Assembly: GCA_049416425.1 (NCBI GenBank)
Contig: JBMSHD010000071.1
Span: 1 to 11,763 of the forward strand
Reading direction: 5' to 3'
DNA: 11,763 bases
Source of the DNA: JBMSHD01 sp049416425
GTDB lineage: Bacteria; Pseudomonadota; Gammaproteobacteria; Francisellales; Francisellaceae
The translations under genes were made by a program, and so were the position numbers. Numbering within the stretch: position 1 is the stretch's first letter; every line of letters begins with the position of its first letter. Positions 1 to 7,154 of the stretch are shown here, one piece after another. The notes beneath the pieces are model-generated. The model did not search any database, was not told the origin of the DNA, and worked only from the letters and a program-made list of their open reading frames with translations.

Positions 1-3
1 CAA

Positions 4-55
4 GGCTACCCGGGTCTACTCGACCTCGCGTTCCGCTCTCCATGTCTCGCAGCGA
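4..55. repeat. Left copy of 52-bp terminal inverted repeat
   Basis: Positions 4-55 are the exact reverse complement of 11712-11763. The repeat is about 65% GC, clearly richer than the surrounding genes, and contains the palindrome ACCCGGGT. It begins 13 bp beyond the argH stop codon. It may be the edge of an insertion sequence or of an interspersed GC-rich repeat that ended the assembly at both sides. No transposase is visible, so the element type cannot be named. Confidence 0.9.
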
Positions 56-68
56 GGGATCGAGGCGA

Positions 69-1439
69 TTATTCATTGGTGCACAGCTCATCCAATCGCT
101 GCCTGATCGCAGCTATTGCCGTTCCACCGACAACGGATTTTGTGGCGATTGCCGCCTCAATGGTGAGGACCTTATAGATATCTCCGTCAATTAAAGGGGA
201 AAAACGGCGAAACTCTTCCAGTGTCAGCTCAGAGAGAGAGCATGATTTCTTCAGTGCAAAATTCACGATTTGACCGACGATGTGATGGGCTTTTCGAAAT
301 GGCATTGACTTTCTGCTCAGATAATCCGCCAGCTCTGTGGCAACGGCAAAACTGTCGTCGTAATCGACAGTTTTGACAGTAACGGTTCTGACCACAACAT
401 CGGCGACAAGAAGCATATCTTTGATGGTGTCAATAACATCAAACAGCGCCTCTTTATCCTCCTGTAGATCTTTATTGTATCCCGATGGCAATGATTTGGC
501 GATGCTAAAAAGCCCTGTCAGCTGCCCGAGCAGACGTCCGCTTTTGCCACGAATAAGCTCCAGGGAATCAGGATTTTTTTTCTGCGGCATCAGTGATGAT
601 CCACTTGCGACTTCATCGGAGAGCTCTAAAAGGCCAAATTCGGCGGTTGAATAAATAATAAAATCTTCAGCCAGTTTACTGAGATGGATGCCAAGCATGG
701 TTATAGCCGATACCGACTCAATGACAAAATCGCGATCACTGACGGCATCAAGACTATTGGTGGCAATATGTGTAAATCCCAGCGTGTGCGCCAGAAAATT
801 CCGATCGATATTCCAGGCACTTCCAGCGATGGCGCCGAGTCCCAATGGACAGTAATCACAACGTTTTTTTGCATCAATAAGGCGTTCAAGATCACGCGTC
901 AGCATATCATAAAACGACAAGAAATAATGCCCCCAGGTAATCGGTTGAGCCTGTTGCAGGTGGGTATAGCCCATGACGATATCCTCAAGATGCGCTTCTG
1001 CCTTATGCCAAAGCGAATGCTGAAGAGTCTGGATTAAAAGCACAATCTCATCGAGCTGTTTTATAAGCCACAACCGTGTTACCGTTGAGACCTGTTCATT
1101 GCGTGAGCGTCCGGTATTTGCCTTATAGGCCAACTCCCCAACTTTAGCAAAAAGCGCCTGCTCAACAAAGCTGTGAATATCTTCGACACCTTTAGTAATG
1201 GCGTTCTGTAGTGTTTGTGGGTTGTCATTAAGCTCTTTTTTTATCTGTTGCAGAGCATGATCGAGTTGTGTATGCTCATCATCTGTCAATATTCCAAGAC
1301 GATGAAGTCCAGTAATAAATGCACGGCTACAGACAAGCTCTTCAGCAAACAGACGATAATCAAAATTCAATGACTGATTAAAGCGCATAAAGGCATTATC
1401 GGCATCCTTTTCAAACCGTCCTCCCCACAACTTATCCAT
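69..1439 (-). CDS. argH: Argininosuccinate lyase (ArgH)
   Basis: ArgH splits argininosuccinate into arginine and fumarate, the last step of arginine synthesis, in the cytoplasm. The 456-residue product has the usual length (about 457 in E. coli) and is intact. Visible signatures are TGRSRNEQV at 109-117, the YTHLQQAQP segment around His160 (general acid/base region) and the fumarase/aspartase-superfamily signature GSSLMPQKKNPD at 280-291, with catalytic Ser281 or Ser282 and Lys287. The start is supported by AGGAG seven bases upstream of the ATG. It overlaps the end of the argE-like gene by 8 nt, which suggests translational coupling. It is the last gene of the operon. The stop lies 13 bp before the terminal inverted repeat, so any terminator would be inside or beyond that repeat. 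Confidence 0.96.
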   Translation of the reverse strand: MDKLWGGRFEKDADNAFMRFNQSLNFDYRLFAEELVCSRAFITGLHRLGILTDDEHTQLDHALQQIKKELNDNPQTLQNAITKGVEDIHSFVEQALFAKVGELAYKANTGRSRNEQVSTVTRLWLIKQLDEIVLLIQTLQHSLWHKAEAHLEDIVMGYTHLQQAQPITWGHYFLSFYDMLTRDLERLIDAKKRCDYCPLGLGAIAGSAWNIDRNFLAHTLGFTHIATNSLDAVSDRDFVIESVSAITMLGIHLSKLAEDFIIYSTAEFGLLELSDEVASGSSLMPQKKNPDSLELIRGKSGRLLGQLTGLFSIAKSLPSGYNKDLQEDKEALFDVIDTIKDMLLVADVVVRTVTVKTVDYDDSFAVATELADYLSRKSMPFRKAHHIVGQIVNFALKKSCSLSELTLEEFRRFSPLIDGDIYKVLTIEAAIATKSVVGGTAIAAIRQRLDELCTNE

Positions 1440-2550
1440 GATGTTGCTCCTGTTTTAATATCGGTGATAACAGCGTTTGATTCTGACTAAGATTGGTGAA
1501 TAATTGATTGAAGTAAGCCAGTCCCTGCTTGATCTGCCAGGTATAGATAAATTCATCCGCCATATGTGATCTGGCTGAATCTCCCGGTGAAAATTTGACA
1601 CGTGGGCAATTGAGAACGGCTTGATCTGAGGTCGTCGGTGAGCCATAGGTTTTGCTACCAAGTTTTAGAATCGCTTGAACCAACGGATGGTTTTTATCGA
1701 TGGCCGAAGGCTTAAGCCTTATGGATCTTGGATGAATCTCAGACTGCAGATTTGCCTTTAGAACATCGATCACTTCCTGGTTGGTATAGGCATCGGTTGT
1801 TCTGATATCAAGCACGAAATGACAGCGATCCGGCACCACATTGTGTTTGCTGCCAGCCTCTATAATCGATACCGTGAGTTTGATAGCGCCAAGGGTTGGT
1901 GAGACGCGATCAAATTGGAATGTATTGAGCCACAAGATATCTTTCATGGCCTTGATAATGGCATTATCGCCTTCTCCCCTGGCGGCATGACCTGCTTTAC
2001 CGATGGCTATGCAGTCGCAGACGATAAGACCTTTCTCGGCGATGGCAACCTGAAGAGAAGTCGGTTCACCGACGATGGCAAAGTCGATATGACCAAGCTC
2101 AGGTAGCACGCGTGATATTCCATTGGTGCCAGAGTTCTCCTCTTCGGCGGCGGCACAGACAATAAGATTAAACGGCAGGTCTTTGGCATGGTAAAACTGA
2201 CTGAATGTCAGAAGCATTGTTACCAGTGCACCGCCGGCATCATTCGACCCAAGTCCATAGAGTTTATCATCGATAATTTCAGCGACAAAGGGATCTCTGG
2301 TGTAACTTGACGAAGGGCTGACGGTATCGTGATGTGATAGAAGAAGGATTGTTGGTTTATTGGCATCATAGTATTTATTGCGGCTGTAGACATTATTGGC
2401 AATGCGCTCATATGGCATGCCGTTGGCAAAAAACCAGCCCGCTAAGTGAGTTGCCGTTTGATCCTCAGTGGTTGAAACCGACGGCATGGTAATCAATTCG
2501 GATAACAGCTTGATTGCCATTTGATACTGGGTAGATAGTGTTTTAGTCAT
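1432..2550 (-). CDS. argE: M20-family N-acyl-ornithine/citrulline deacylase (ArgE-like)
   Basis: This is a zinc-dependent M20 amidohydrolase of the ArgE/DapE/LysK group, 372 residues long. Visible metal and catalytic motifs are SHHDTV (His73, Asp75), GSNDAGG with bridging Asp104, AEEENSG with catalytic Glu136/Glu137, GEPT around Glu162, and a C-terminal SHMADE histidine motif. The dimerisation domain lies between. Because the neighbouring carbamoyltransferase works on N-acylated ornithine, the expected substrate is N-acyl-citrulline (N-succinyl or N-acetyl), freeing citrulline for ArgG; this is inferred from context. AAGGA upstream of the ATG supports the start, and this site overlaps the argB stop, from which the gene is separated by 9 nt. 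Sequence alone cannot settle ornithine versus citrulline derivatives, or acetyl versus succinyl. Confidence 0.9.
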   Translation of the reverse strand: MTKTLSTQYQMAIKLLSELITMPSVSTTEDQTATHLAGWFFANGMPYERIANNVYSRNKYYDANKPTILLLSHHDTVSPSSSYTRDPFVAEIIDDKLYGLGSNDAGGALVTMLLTFSQFYHAKDLPFNLIVCAAAEEENSGTNGISRVLPELGHIDFAIVGEPTSLQVAIAEKGLIVCDCIAIGKAGHAARGEGDNAIIKAMKDILWLNTFQFDRVSPTLGAIKLTVSIIEAGSKHNVVPDRCHFVLDIRTTDAYTNQEVIDVLKANLQSEIHPRSIRLKPSAIDKNHPLVQAILKLGSKTYGSPTTSDQAVLNCPRVKFSPGDSARSHMADEFIYTWQIKQGLAYFNQLFTNLSQNQTLLSPILKQEQHHG

Positions 2551-2559
2551 TTTTTTTCC

Positions 2560-3357
2560 TTATAGTATAATCGTTGTACCCGTGGCATCACTGCCAAAAC
2601 GAAGTCGATTTGAAATGCCTTCGGCATTGCCGATATAAACCTCATCAACACCGCATTGCAAGGCCTGGAAACAGTTTTCAAGCTTTGGCAACATACCGCC
2701 TTTGATGTGGCCTTTATCTTTTAAATCTCGATAGGCGCTATGATCAAGCCTGGGAATTAGCGTTTGTTGATTGCTAACATCACCCAAAAGACCAGGCAAA
2801 TCAAAACAGTACAGCAGCCGAACTCGATGCGTTTTTGACATGGCGATGGCAATGGCCGAGGCGATGGTATCGGCATTGGTATTTAACAGCTGAGACTCGC
2901 CATCATGGGTCACAGAGCAGAGTACCGGCATGAGCTTCAGATCGAGAAGCTGACTTAATTTCCGACTGTCAATGCGGTCGATATCGCCGACAAACCCAAA
3001 ATCAACCGTCGTATTTTTTCTTTTTATCGCCCGAATAAGATTGGCATCGGCACCACTAAGACCGATGGCATCACATTTTAGGGCCTGTAAATGTGAAACG
3101 ATCTGTTTATTGATCAAACCAGCCAACACCATGGTCACCATCTCCAGTGTCGGTTTATCGGTAATACGCCTGCCATGGTGAAAAACCGGTTTGATCTGAC
3201 AGCGTTCAAGCCTTGCATCAACCTGGTTACCACCGCCATGGATGAGAACTTTCTGCGTTTTCAATTGAGCAAAATGCCGCAAGAGCATTTTTAGTGCTTC
3301 TTCATCATCCACGACCTTGCCGCCAATTTTAACGATATATAATAACGGCTTCTGCAT
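2560..3357 (-). CDS. argB: N-acetyl/N-succinyl-glutamate kinase (ArgB)
   Basis: This amino-acid-kinase-family enzyme phosphorylates the gamma-carboxylate of N-acylglutamate, the second step of the pathway. The 265-residue length fits ArgB (about 258 in E. coli). Visible motifs are the N-terminal VKIGGKVVDDEEA with the phosphate-binding lysine and glycines (residues 9-21), the IHGGGNQVD loop (about 39-47), LSGADANLI, the NTNADTIASAIA segment and IKGGMLPKLE with the second active-site lysine. The N-terminal KVVDDEEAL wording resembles Bacteroidetes ArgB as I remember it. It is not fused to an acyltransferase, unlike the Xanthomonas-type ArgB. AGGGAG overlapping the end of argF' serves its start, with only 2 nt between the genes. 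If the operon is succinyl-specific, the substrate would be N-succinylglutamate. Confidence 0.93.
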   Translation of the reverse strand: MQKPLLYIVKIGGKVVDDEEALKMLLRHFAQLKTQKVLIHGGGNQVDARLERCQIKPVFHHGRRITDKPTLEMVTMVLAGLINKQIVSHLQALKCDAIGLSGADANLIRAIKRKNTTVDFGFVGDIDRIDSRKLSQLLDLKLMPVLCSVTHDGESQLLNTNADTIASAIAIAMSKTHRVRLLYCFDLPGLLGDVSNQQTLIPRLDHSAYRDLKDKGHIKGGMLPKLENCFQALQCGVDEVYIGNAEGISNRLRFGSDATGTTIIL

Positions 3358-3359
3358 CC

Positions 3360-4385
3360 CTATCTCCCTGTCAATAAGCTGTTGAGATAGTCATAATGCC
3401 GATGATCGATGACTTTTGGTGATATCTGGGATTTATCGATATTGGCACCAAGCAGCCGCATCAACACATATTGTATGGCATAGAGGCGATTTTCGGCCTG
3501 TGGAATAACGATGGATTGAGCGCCATCTAAAACGTCATCGGCAATAACGACATTGCGGCGAACAGGCAAACAGTGCAGAACTTTAGCCTGATTGGTCAAC
3601 TTGAGTTTTTCATTCGTCAGCATCCAGCTCTCATCTTGATTCAGTACCTGCCCATAGGATTTGACACTCGACCAGTTTTTAACATAGACGAAATCGGCAT
3701 CACGTAGTGCCTGATTTTGATCGTAGCAGATTGGGATTTCAGCCGTTATCGTCTCATCCAGCTCATAACCCGGTGGATGAGTGATAATAAACTCATAATC
3801 ACATTTTCTCATGCCCTCGACAAACGAGTTGGCAACGGCGTGTGGCAAGGCATGAGGATGCGGCGCCCATGACAGCACGACTTTGGGTTTTTTAACCGAC
3901 TTATACTCTTCTATGGTCAGAATATCAGCCAGCGTCTGCAGGGGGTGTTGCCGCGCCGATTCAAGGTTGATAAGAGGTTTCTGGGTAAAGCGCGAAAAGG
4001 CCGAAAAAATCGGCTCCCGCTTATCTTCATCGGCATCTTTTAATCCGGCAAAGGCACGAATGGCAATGAAGTCACAGTATTGGCCTATTACCGCGGCGGC
4101 TTCCTTGATATGCTCGGCTTTATCATCATTCATTTTGACACCCTGTTCAAACTCAAGACTCCAAGCACCATCTTTAAAGTCGATGGGCAAGACGTTTAAT
4201 CCCAGATTTTGAGCTGCCTTCAGCGTTGAGATACGCGTTCTTAAACTGGGATTGAAAAAAAGCATGCCCAGGGTTTTGTTTTTGCCCAAATCTGACCATT
4301 TATGGGGATTTTTTTTTATTTTTCTGCAGGCGATAATAGCCTCATCAAGGTCGCCTACATCATTGATCGACAGGTATTGCTTCAT
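3360..4385 (-). CDS. argF': N-succinylornithine (or N-acetylornithine) carbamoyltransferase
   Basis: This transcarbamylase moves the carbamoyl group to N-acylated ornithine, giving N-acylcitrulline. From the chosen ATG it has 341 residues. Carbamoyl-phosphate motifs are FFNPSLRTR (43-51), HPLQ (147-150) and HCLPVRR (271-277). The N-terminus MKQYLSINDVGDL and the WAPHPHALPHAV segment match the N-acyl-ornithine subfamily rather than ordinary ArgF. The acyl-specificity position in the loop MNDDKAEH is Ala90. Bacteroides fragilis succinylornithine transcarbamylase has Pro90 there, while the Xanthomonas acetylornithine enzyme has Glu92, and loss of that Glu is reported to switch preference to succinyl. 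I therefore favour succinylornithine. A longer reading frame starts at 4415, but GAGGAG at 4393-4398 and family alignment support 4385. The gene overlaps argD by 26 nt. About 20 residues extend past the family's usual C-terminus. Confidence 0.93.
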   Translation of the reverse strand: MKQYLSINDVGDLDEAIIACRKIKKNPHKWSDLGKNKTLGMLFFNPSLRTRISTLKAAQNLGLNVLPIDFKDGAWSLEFEQGVKMNDDKAEHIKEAAAVIGQYCDFIAIRAFAGLKDADEDKREPIFSAFSRFTQKPLINLESARQHPLQTLADILTIEEYKSVKKPKVVLSWAPHPHALPHAVANSFVEGMRKCDYEFIITHPPGYELDETITAEIPICYDQNQALRDADFVYVKNWSSVKSYGQVLNQDESWMLTNEKLKLTNQAKVLHCLPVRRNVVIADDVLDGAQSIVIPQAENRLYAIQYVLMRLLGANIDKSQISPKVIDHRHYDYLNSLLTGR

Positions 4386-5532
4386 CGCATAGCTCCTCAC
4401 AGATAGTTTGTACACAATTTAAGAAATAGTCGGCATTGCCTCTATCCAATGTCAAAGGCGGTAACAGGCGAATGACGCACCCATGACTGGCCGTTCCGGT
4501 AAAAATACCGAAATCCTGCAATAGCCGCTCTCTTAAAACCGAACTTTGCGCACCCTTCTCTCCAAGCTCGATACCGATCATAAGTCCCCTGCCACGAACA
4601 CAGGTAATGCCCGATATTTTTTTAAGCTCGTTGATAAGATAATCTCCCATCGATCTGGCGTTGGCAATGAGATTTTCCTGCTCTAACACGGCTAAAACAG
4701 ACAAAGACGCCGCGCAGGCAAGTTGATTGCCACCAAAGGTGGTACCCAGCTGATTGGCAAACAGGGGAATATCGGGATGAATTAAAAGACTGCCCACAGG
4801 AAAACCGTTACCCATGCCTTTTGCCATGGTAATGATATCGGGTTTAATATCGGCATGCTGAAAGGCAAAGAATGCACCACTACGACCAAAACCACACTGA
4901 ATCTCATCGGCAATCAACATAATACCGTGTTTTTTGCACAGGGTAGAAAGCGTTTGTAAAAAATCATCACTGGCAACATGAATGCCACTTAGCCCTTGAA
5001 TTGATTCGATAATCACCGCCGCAATTTCATTTTCTTTCGATAATGCTTCATAAAGTGCAGCGGTATCATTAAACGGCAGCCTTATGATTTCAAAATCGCC
5101 TGATATCGCCGATTTCAAAGCAGGCGTGTCACTCAAGGCGATGGTTAAAGCCGTGCGACCATGAAAGCTGCCGCTGAAGCTTATAAATTTTTTTCTGCCG
5201 CTATGAAGTGCGGTCAGTTTCAGCGCATTTTCATTGGCCTCGGCACCGGAGTTGACCATAAACAGTCGATAGCCTTTCATATTGGTCGCCGCCACCAGTT
5301 TCTCACTCAATCTGTCTTGAAGAGCTATCTTTACACTGTTGGAATAAAAGCCGATATGATCGATCTGATCTTTCAAATTTTGCCGATATAACCTGTGGCC
5401 GTGGCCGATTGAAATTACGGCATGACCACCGTAGAGATCGAGATAGCGTCGACCGTGGCAATCCCATAGCATAAGGCCATCGGCTTTGACGAGTTCTATT
5501 GGATAGCGTGAATAAACATCATAATAAGACAT
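4360..5532 (-). CDS. argD: N-acylornithine aminotransferase (ArgD)
   Basis: This class-III PLP-dependent aminotransferase of the acetylornithine/succinylornithine group converts N-acylglutamate semialdehyde to N-acylornithine, with glutamate as amino donor. It is 390 residues, a normal length. Visible features are NSGAEANENALKL (94-106, cofactor phosphate region), SGSFHGRT (120-127), LIADEIQCGFGRSG with Asp209 that contacts the pyridine nitrogen, and ITMAKGMGNG with Schiff-base Lys238, followed by GTTFGGNQLA. The start is supported by AAGGA nine bases upstream. The gap to the argC stop is 13 nt, and the 3' end overlaps argF' by 26 nt. Enzymes of this group often accept both acetyl and succinyl substrates, so the sequence does not decide which is used here. 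Confidence 0.94.
   Translation of the reverse strand: MSYYDVYSRYPIELVKADGLMLWDCHGRRYLDLYGGHAVISIGHGHRLYRQNLKDQIDHIGFYSNSVKIALQDRLSEKLVAATNMKGYRLFMVNSGAEANENALKLTALHSGRKKFISFSGSFHGRTALTIALSDTPALKSAISGDFEIIRLPFNDTAALYEALSKENEIAAVIIESIQGLSGIHVASDDFLQTLSTLCKKHGIMLIADEIQCGFGRSGAFFAFQHADIKPDIITMAKGMGNGFPVGSLLIHPDIPLFANQLGTTFGGNQLACAASLSVLAVLEQENLIANARSMGDYLINELKKISGITCVRGRGLMIGIELGEKGAQSSVLRERLLQDFGIFTGTASHGCVIRLLPPLTLDRGNADYFLNCVQTICEELCDEAIPVDQ
4393..4398 (-). promoter_or_regulatory. Ribosome binding site that decides the argF' start
   Basis: GAGGAG on the minus strand lies seven bases upstream of the ATG at 4385. It sits inside the end of argD, so argF' translation is likely coupled to argD. 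It falls inside the longer frame from 4415 and so argues against that start. Confidence 0.75.
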
Positions 5533-5545
5533 GTTTTTTTATCCT

Positions 5546-6502
5546 TTAATAAGCGATTGGTTTTAAAGTAAGCCCCAGATCTTCAGGCCAGCCCATCATC
5601 AGATTCAGGTTTTGCAACGCCTGACCACTGGCTCCTTTTATCAGATTATCGATAACACTGACGATATGAAGATAATCTCCATGTTTTTGCAGTGACAGCT
5701 GACAGTGATTAGTATTGATGACGGATTTCAAATCCGGCTCCCGTTCACGAATATGAACAAAAGAACCGTCTTTATAAAAATCACTCAATAATGATCTGGC
5801 CGCCTCGAAACTTAGATCTGAGTAAAAGTATATCGAGGCCAAAATACCACGAGCAAAACAGCCTCGCATGGGAATAAAATTAAGCCTGCCCTGCCAGCTC
5901 TGGTATGCTAATAAGGCACTGATCTCATGAAGATGCTGATGAGAGAAAGCCTTATAGACTGAGATATTATTCTGGCGCCAGCTGAAATGTGATGTGTCAG
6001 AAGGTCTGACTCCGGCTCCGGTTGAACCGGTCAGCGCGGTGATATGAACCTCAGCGGGCAACTCGGCGACAAAAGGATATAGTGCGAGCTCAATGGCGGT
6101 GGCAAAACAACCTGGATTGGCAATTTTTTGCGCCTTGGCAATCTCATGGCGATTAATCTCACTCAAGCCATAGACAAAGTCTGAATGATCAAGGCGATGA
6201 TCCTGACTTAAATCAATCACCAGCGTATGATCGGCAAAGCGATGTTGTTTAAGAAAAAGCGCCGCCTCACCGTGCCCCAAGCAGAGAAAGACAACATCAA
6301 CACCTTTATTGATCTCACCACTGAAGCGATAGCCTGGATACATCCATTCAAGATCACTGTAGAGATCTGCAAATGATTTGCCGGCGTGGCTGTGACTGTA
6401 GGCAAAATCAAGCGCAAGCTTTGGATGGTTGGCGATAAGACGCAACAGTTCTGAGGCGGTATAGCCACTACTGCCAATGATACCAATCTTTATTTTTTTC
6501 AT
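5546..6502 (-). CDS. argC: N-acyl-gamma-glutamyl-phosphate reductase (ArgC)
   Basis: ArgC is the NADPH-dependent reductase that turns N-acylglutamyl-phosphate into the semialdehyde, the third step of the pathway. The 318-residue product matches the family. It begins with a Rossmann nucleotide-binding motif (IGIIGSSGYTASELLRL, residues 6-22). The catalytic cysteine is Cys132 in ANPGCFATA. The substrate-domain motif GSTGAGVRPSD follows, then SHQHLHEI with the expected catalytic-region histidine. The gene starts inside the last 35 nt of argG, indicating tight coupling, and only a weak GGCGGA-like ribosome site is visible. A 13-nt gap separates it from argD. Nothing appears truncated. Confidence 0.95.
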   Translation of the reverse strand: MKKIKIGIIGSSGYTASELLRLIANHPKLALDFAYSHSHAGKSFADLYSDLEWMYPGYRFSGEINKGVDVVFLCLGHGEAALFLKQHRFADHTLVIDLSQDHRLDHSDFVYGLSEINRHEIAKAQKIANPGCFATAIELALYPFVAELPAEVHITALTGSTGAGVRPSDTSHFSWRQNNISVYKAFSHQHLHEISALLAYQSWQGRLNFIPMRGCFARGILASIYFYSDLSFEAARSLLSDFYKDGSFVHIREREPDLKSVINTNHCQLSLQKHGDYLHIVSVIDNLIKGASGQALQNLNLMMGWPEDLGLTLKPIAY

Positions 6503-7154
6503 GCTTATCCGCCAATTTTTGGTAGGTTTTTAACTGATTGCTGAGTATTTTGGTAAAACCTTTAACATCTTCGGCACTGAAACCATTATTGTTCTCACCG
6601 TATTGCGATCCTTCAGCGATCAATAAATCATAAGGAGACTGGCAACCAATAACATGAAAATGCCAGGGATTGAGCTCGACAAACACATCACCACTGACAC
6701 GATTTTGTGAATGCATGAGATAGGCCTCTATCTCTCTTAATGCCGGCTCCAGGAAATGACCATCGTGCACAAGCTCACCATATTGATTGGCCAGTGGTTC
6801 TTTCAGTTTCTGCTGCATTTTAGTCAGCGTATGTTTCTCAAGATGATGATGCGCCTTAATCAAGATCATCGGCGCAGCCGCTTCAAAACCGACTCGTCCC
6901 TTTATGTTGATAACGGTGTCACCGACATGAATGTCGCGACCGATGCCAAAGGGTGAGGCAATATTTTGCACCATCTGGATAATGGTAACGGGATTAGCTG
7001 CCTGGTCATTTAATGCGATCGGCTCTCCCTTGAAAAAGGTGATTTTAATGACTTCCTGATCCTCCCACTTCTTACGCATCTTTGTTGGCCAGGCTTCCTC
7101 GGGAAGATTTTGGTGTGAGCTTAAGGTTTCCGAACCACCAACCGACGTCCCCAC
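6468..7154 (-). CDS. argG: Argininosuccinate synthase (ArgG), C-terminal part after a frameshift
   Basis: This frame carries the C-terminal ~225 residues of argininosuccinate synthase, which joins citrulline and aspartate using ATP. The listed GTG start is not a real start. The sequence GTSVGGSETL continues directly from NYSINKGLWG in the upstream frame; in ArgG these form one conserved segment (NKGLWGTSVGG-like). Restoring one base in the run of four Gs (CCCC at 7149-7152 on the plus strand) would join the frames. That gives an ArgG of about 405 residues from the GTG at 7687, matching the ~400-residue family. The C-terminal domain (GDVFVELNPWHFHVIG and onward) looks intact and overlaps argC by 35 nt. 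The deletion may be a sequencing error or a real inactivating mutation; conserved residues on both sides favour an error or a very recent change. Confidence 0.85.
   Translation of the reverse strand: MGTSVGGSETLSSHQNLPEEAWPTKMRKKWEDQEVIKITFFKGEPIALNDQAANPVTIIQMVQNIASPFGIGRDIHVGDTVINIKGRVGFEAAAPMILIKAHHHLEKHTLTKMQQKLKEPLANQYGELVHDGHFLEPALREIEAYLMHSQNRVSGDVFVELNPWHFHVIGCQSPYDLLIAEGSQYGENNNGFSAEDVKGFTKILSNQLKTYQKLADKHEKNKDWYHWQ

Noticed and set aside
684..1037. Open frame on the plus strand inside argH, and similar ones inside other arg genes (such as 3883-4212 and 5161-5391)
   Set aside because: They lie antisense to well-conserved enzymes, have no recognisable motifs and no ribosome sites; they are chance shadows.
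4386..4415. Ten-residue N-terminal extension of argF' from an ATG at 4415
   Set aside because: The Shine-Dalgarno GAGGAG lies inside this extension and the family N-terminus begins at MKQYL; 4385 is the better start.
7121..7154. Programmed ribosomal frameshifting in argG
   Set aside because: There is only a G4 run with no classic slippery heptamer or evident stimulatory structure, and ArgG is not known to use frameshifting.
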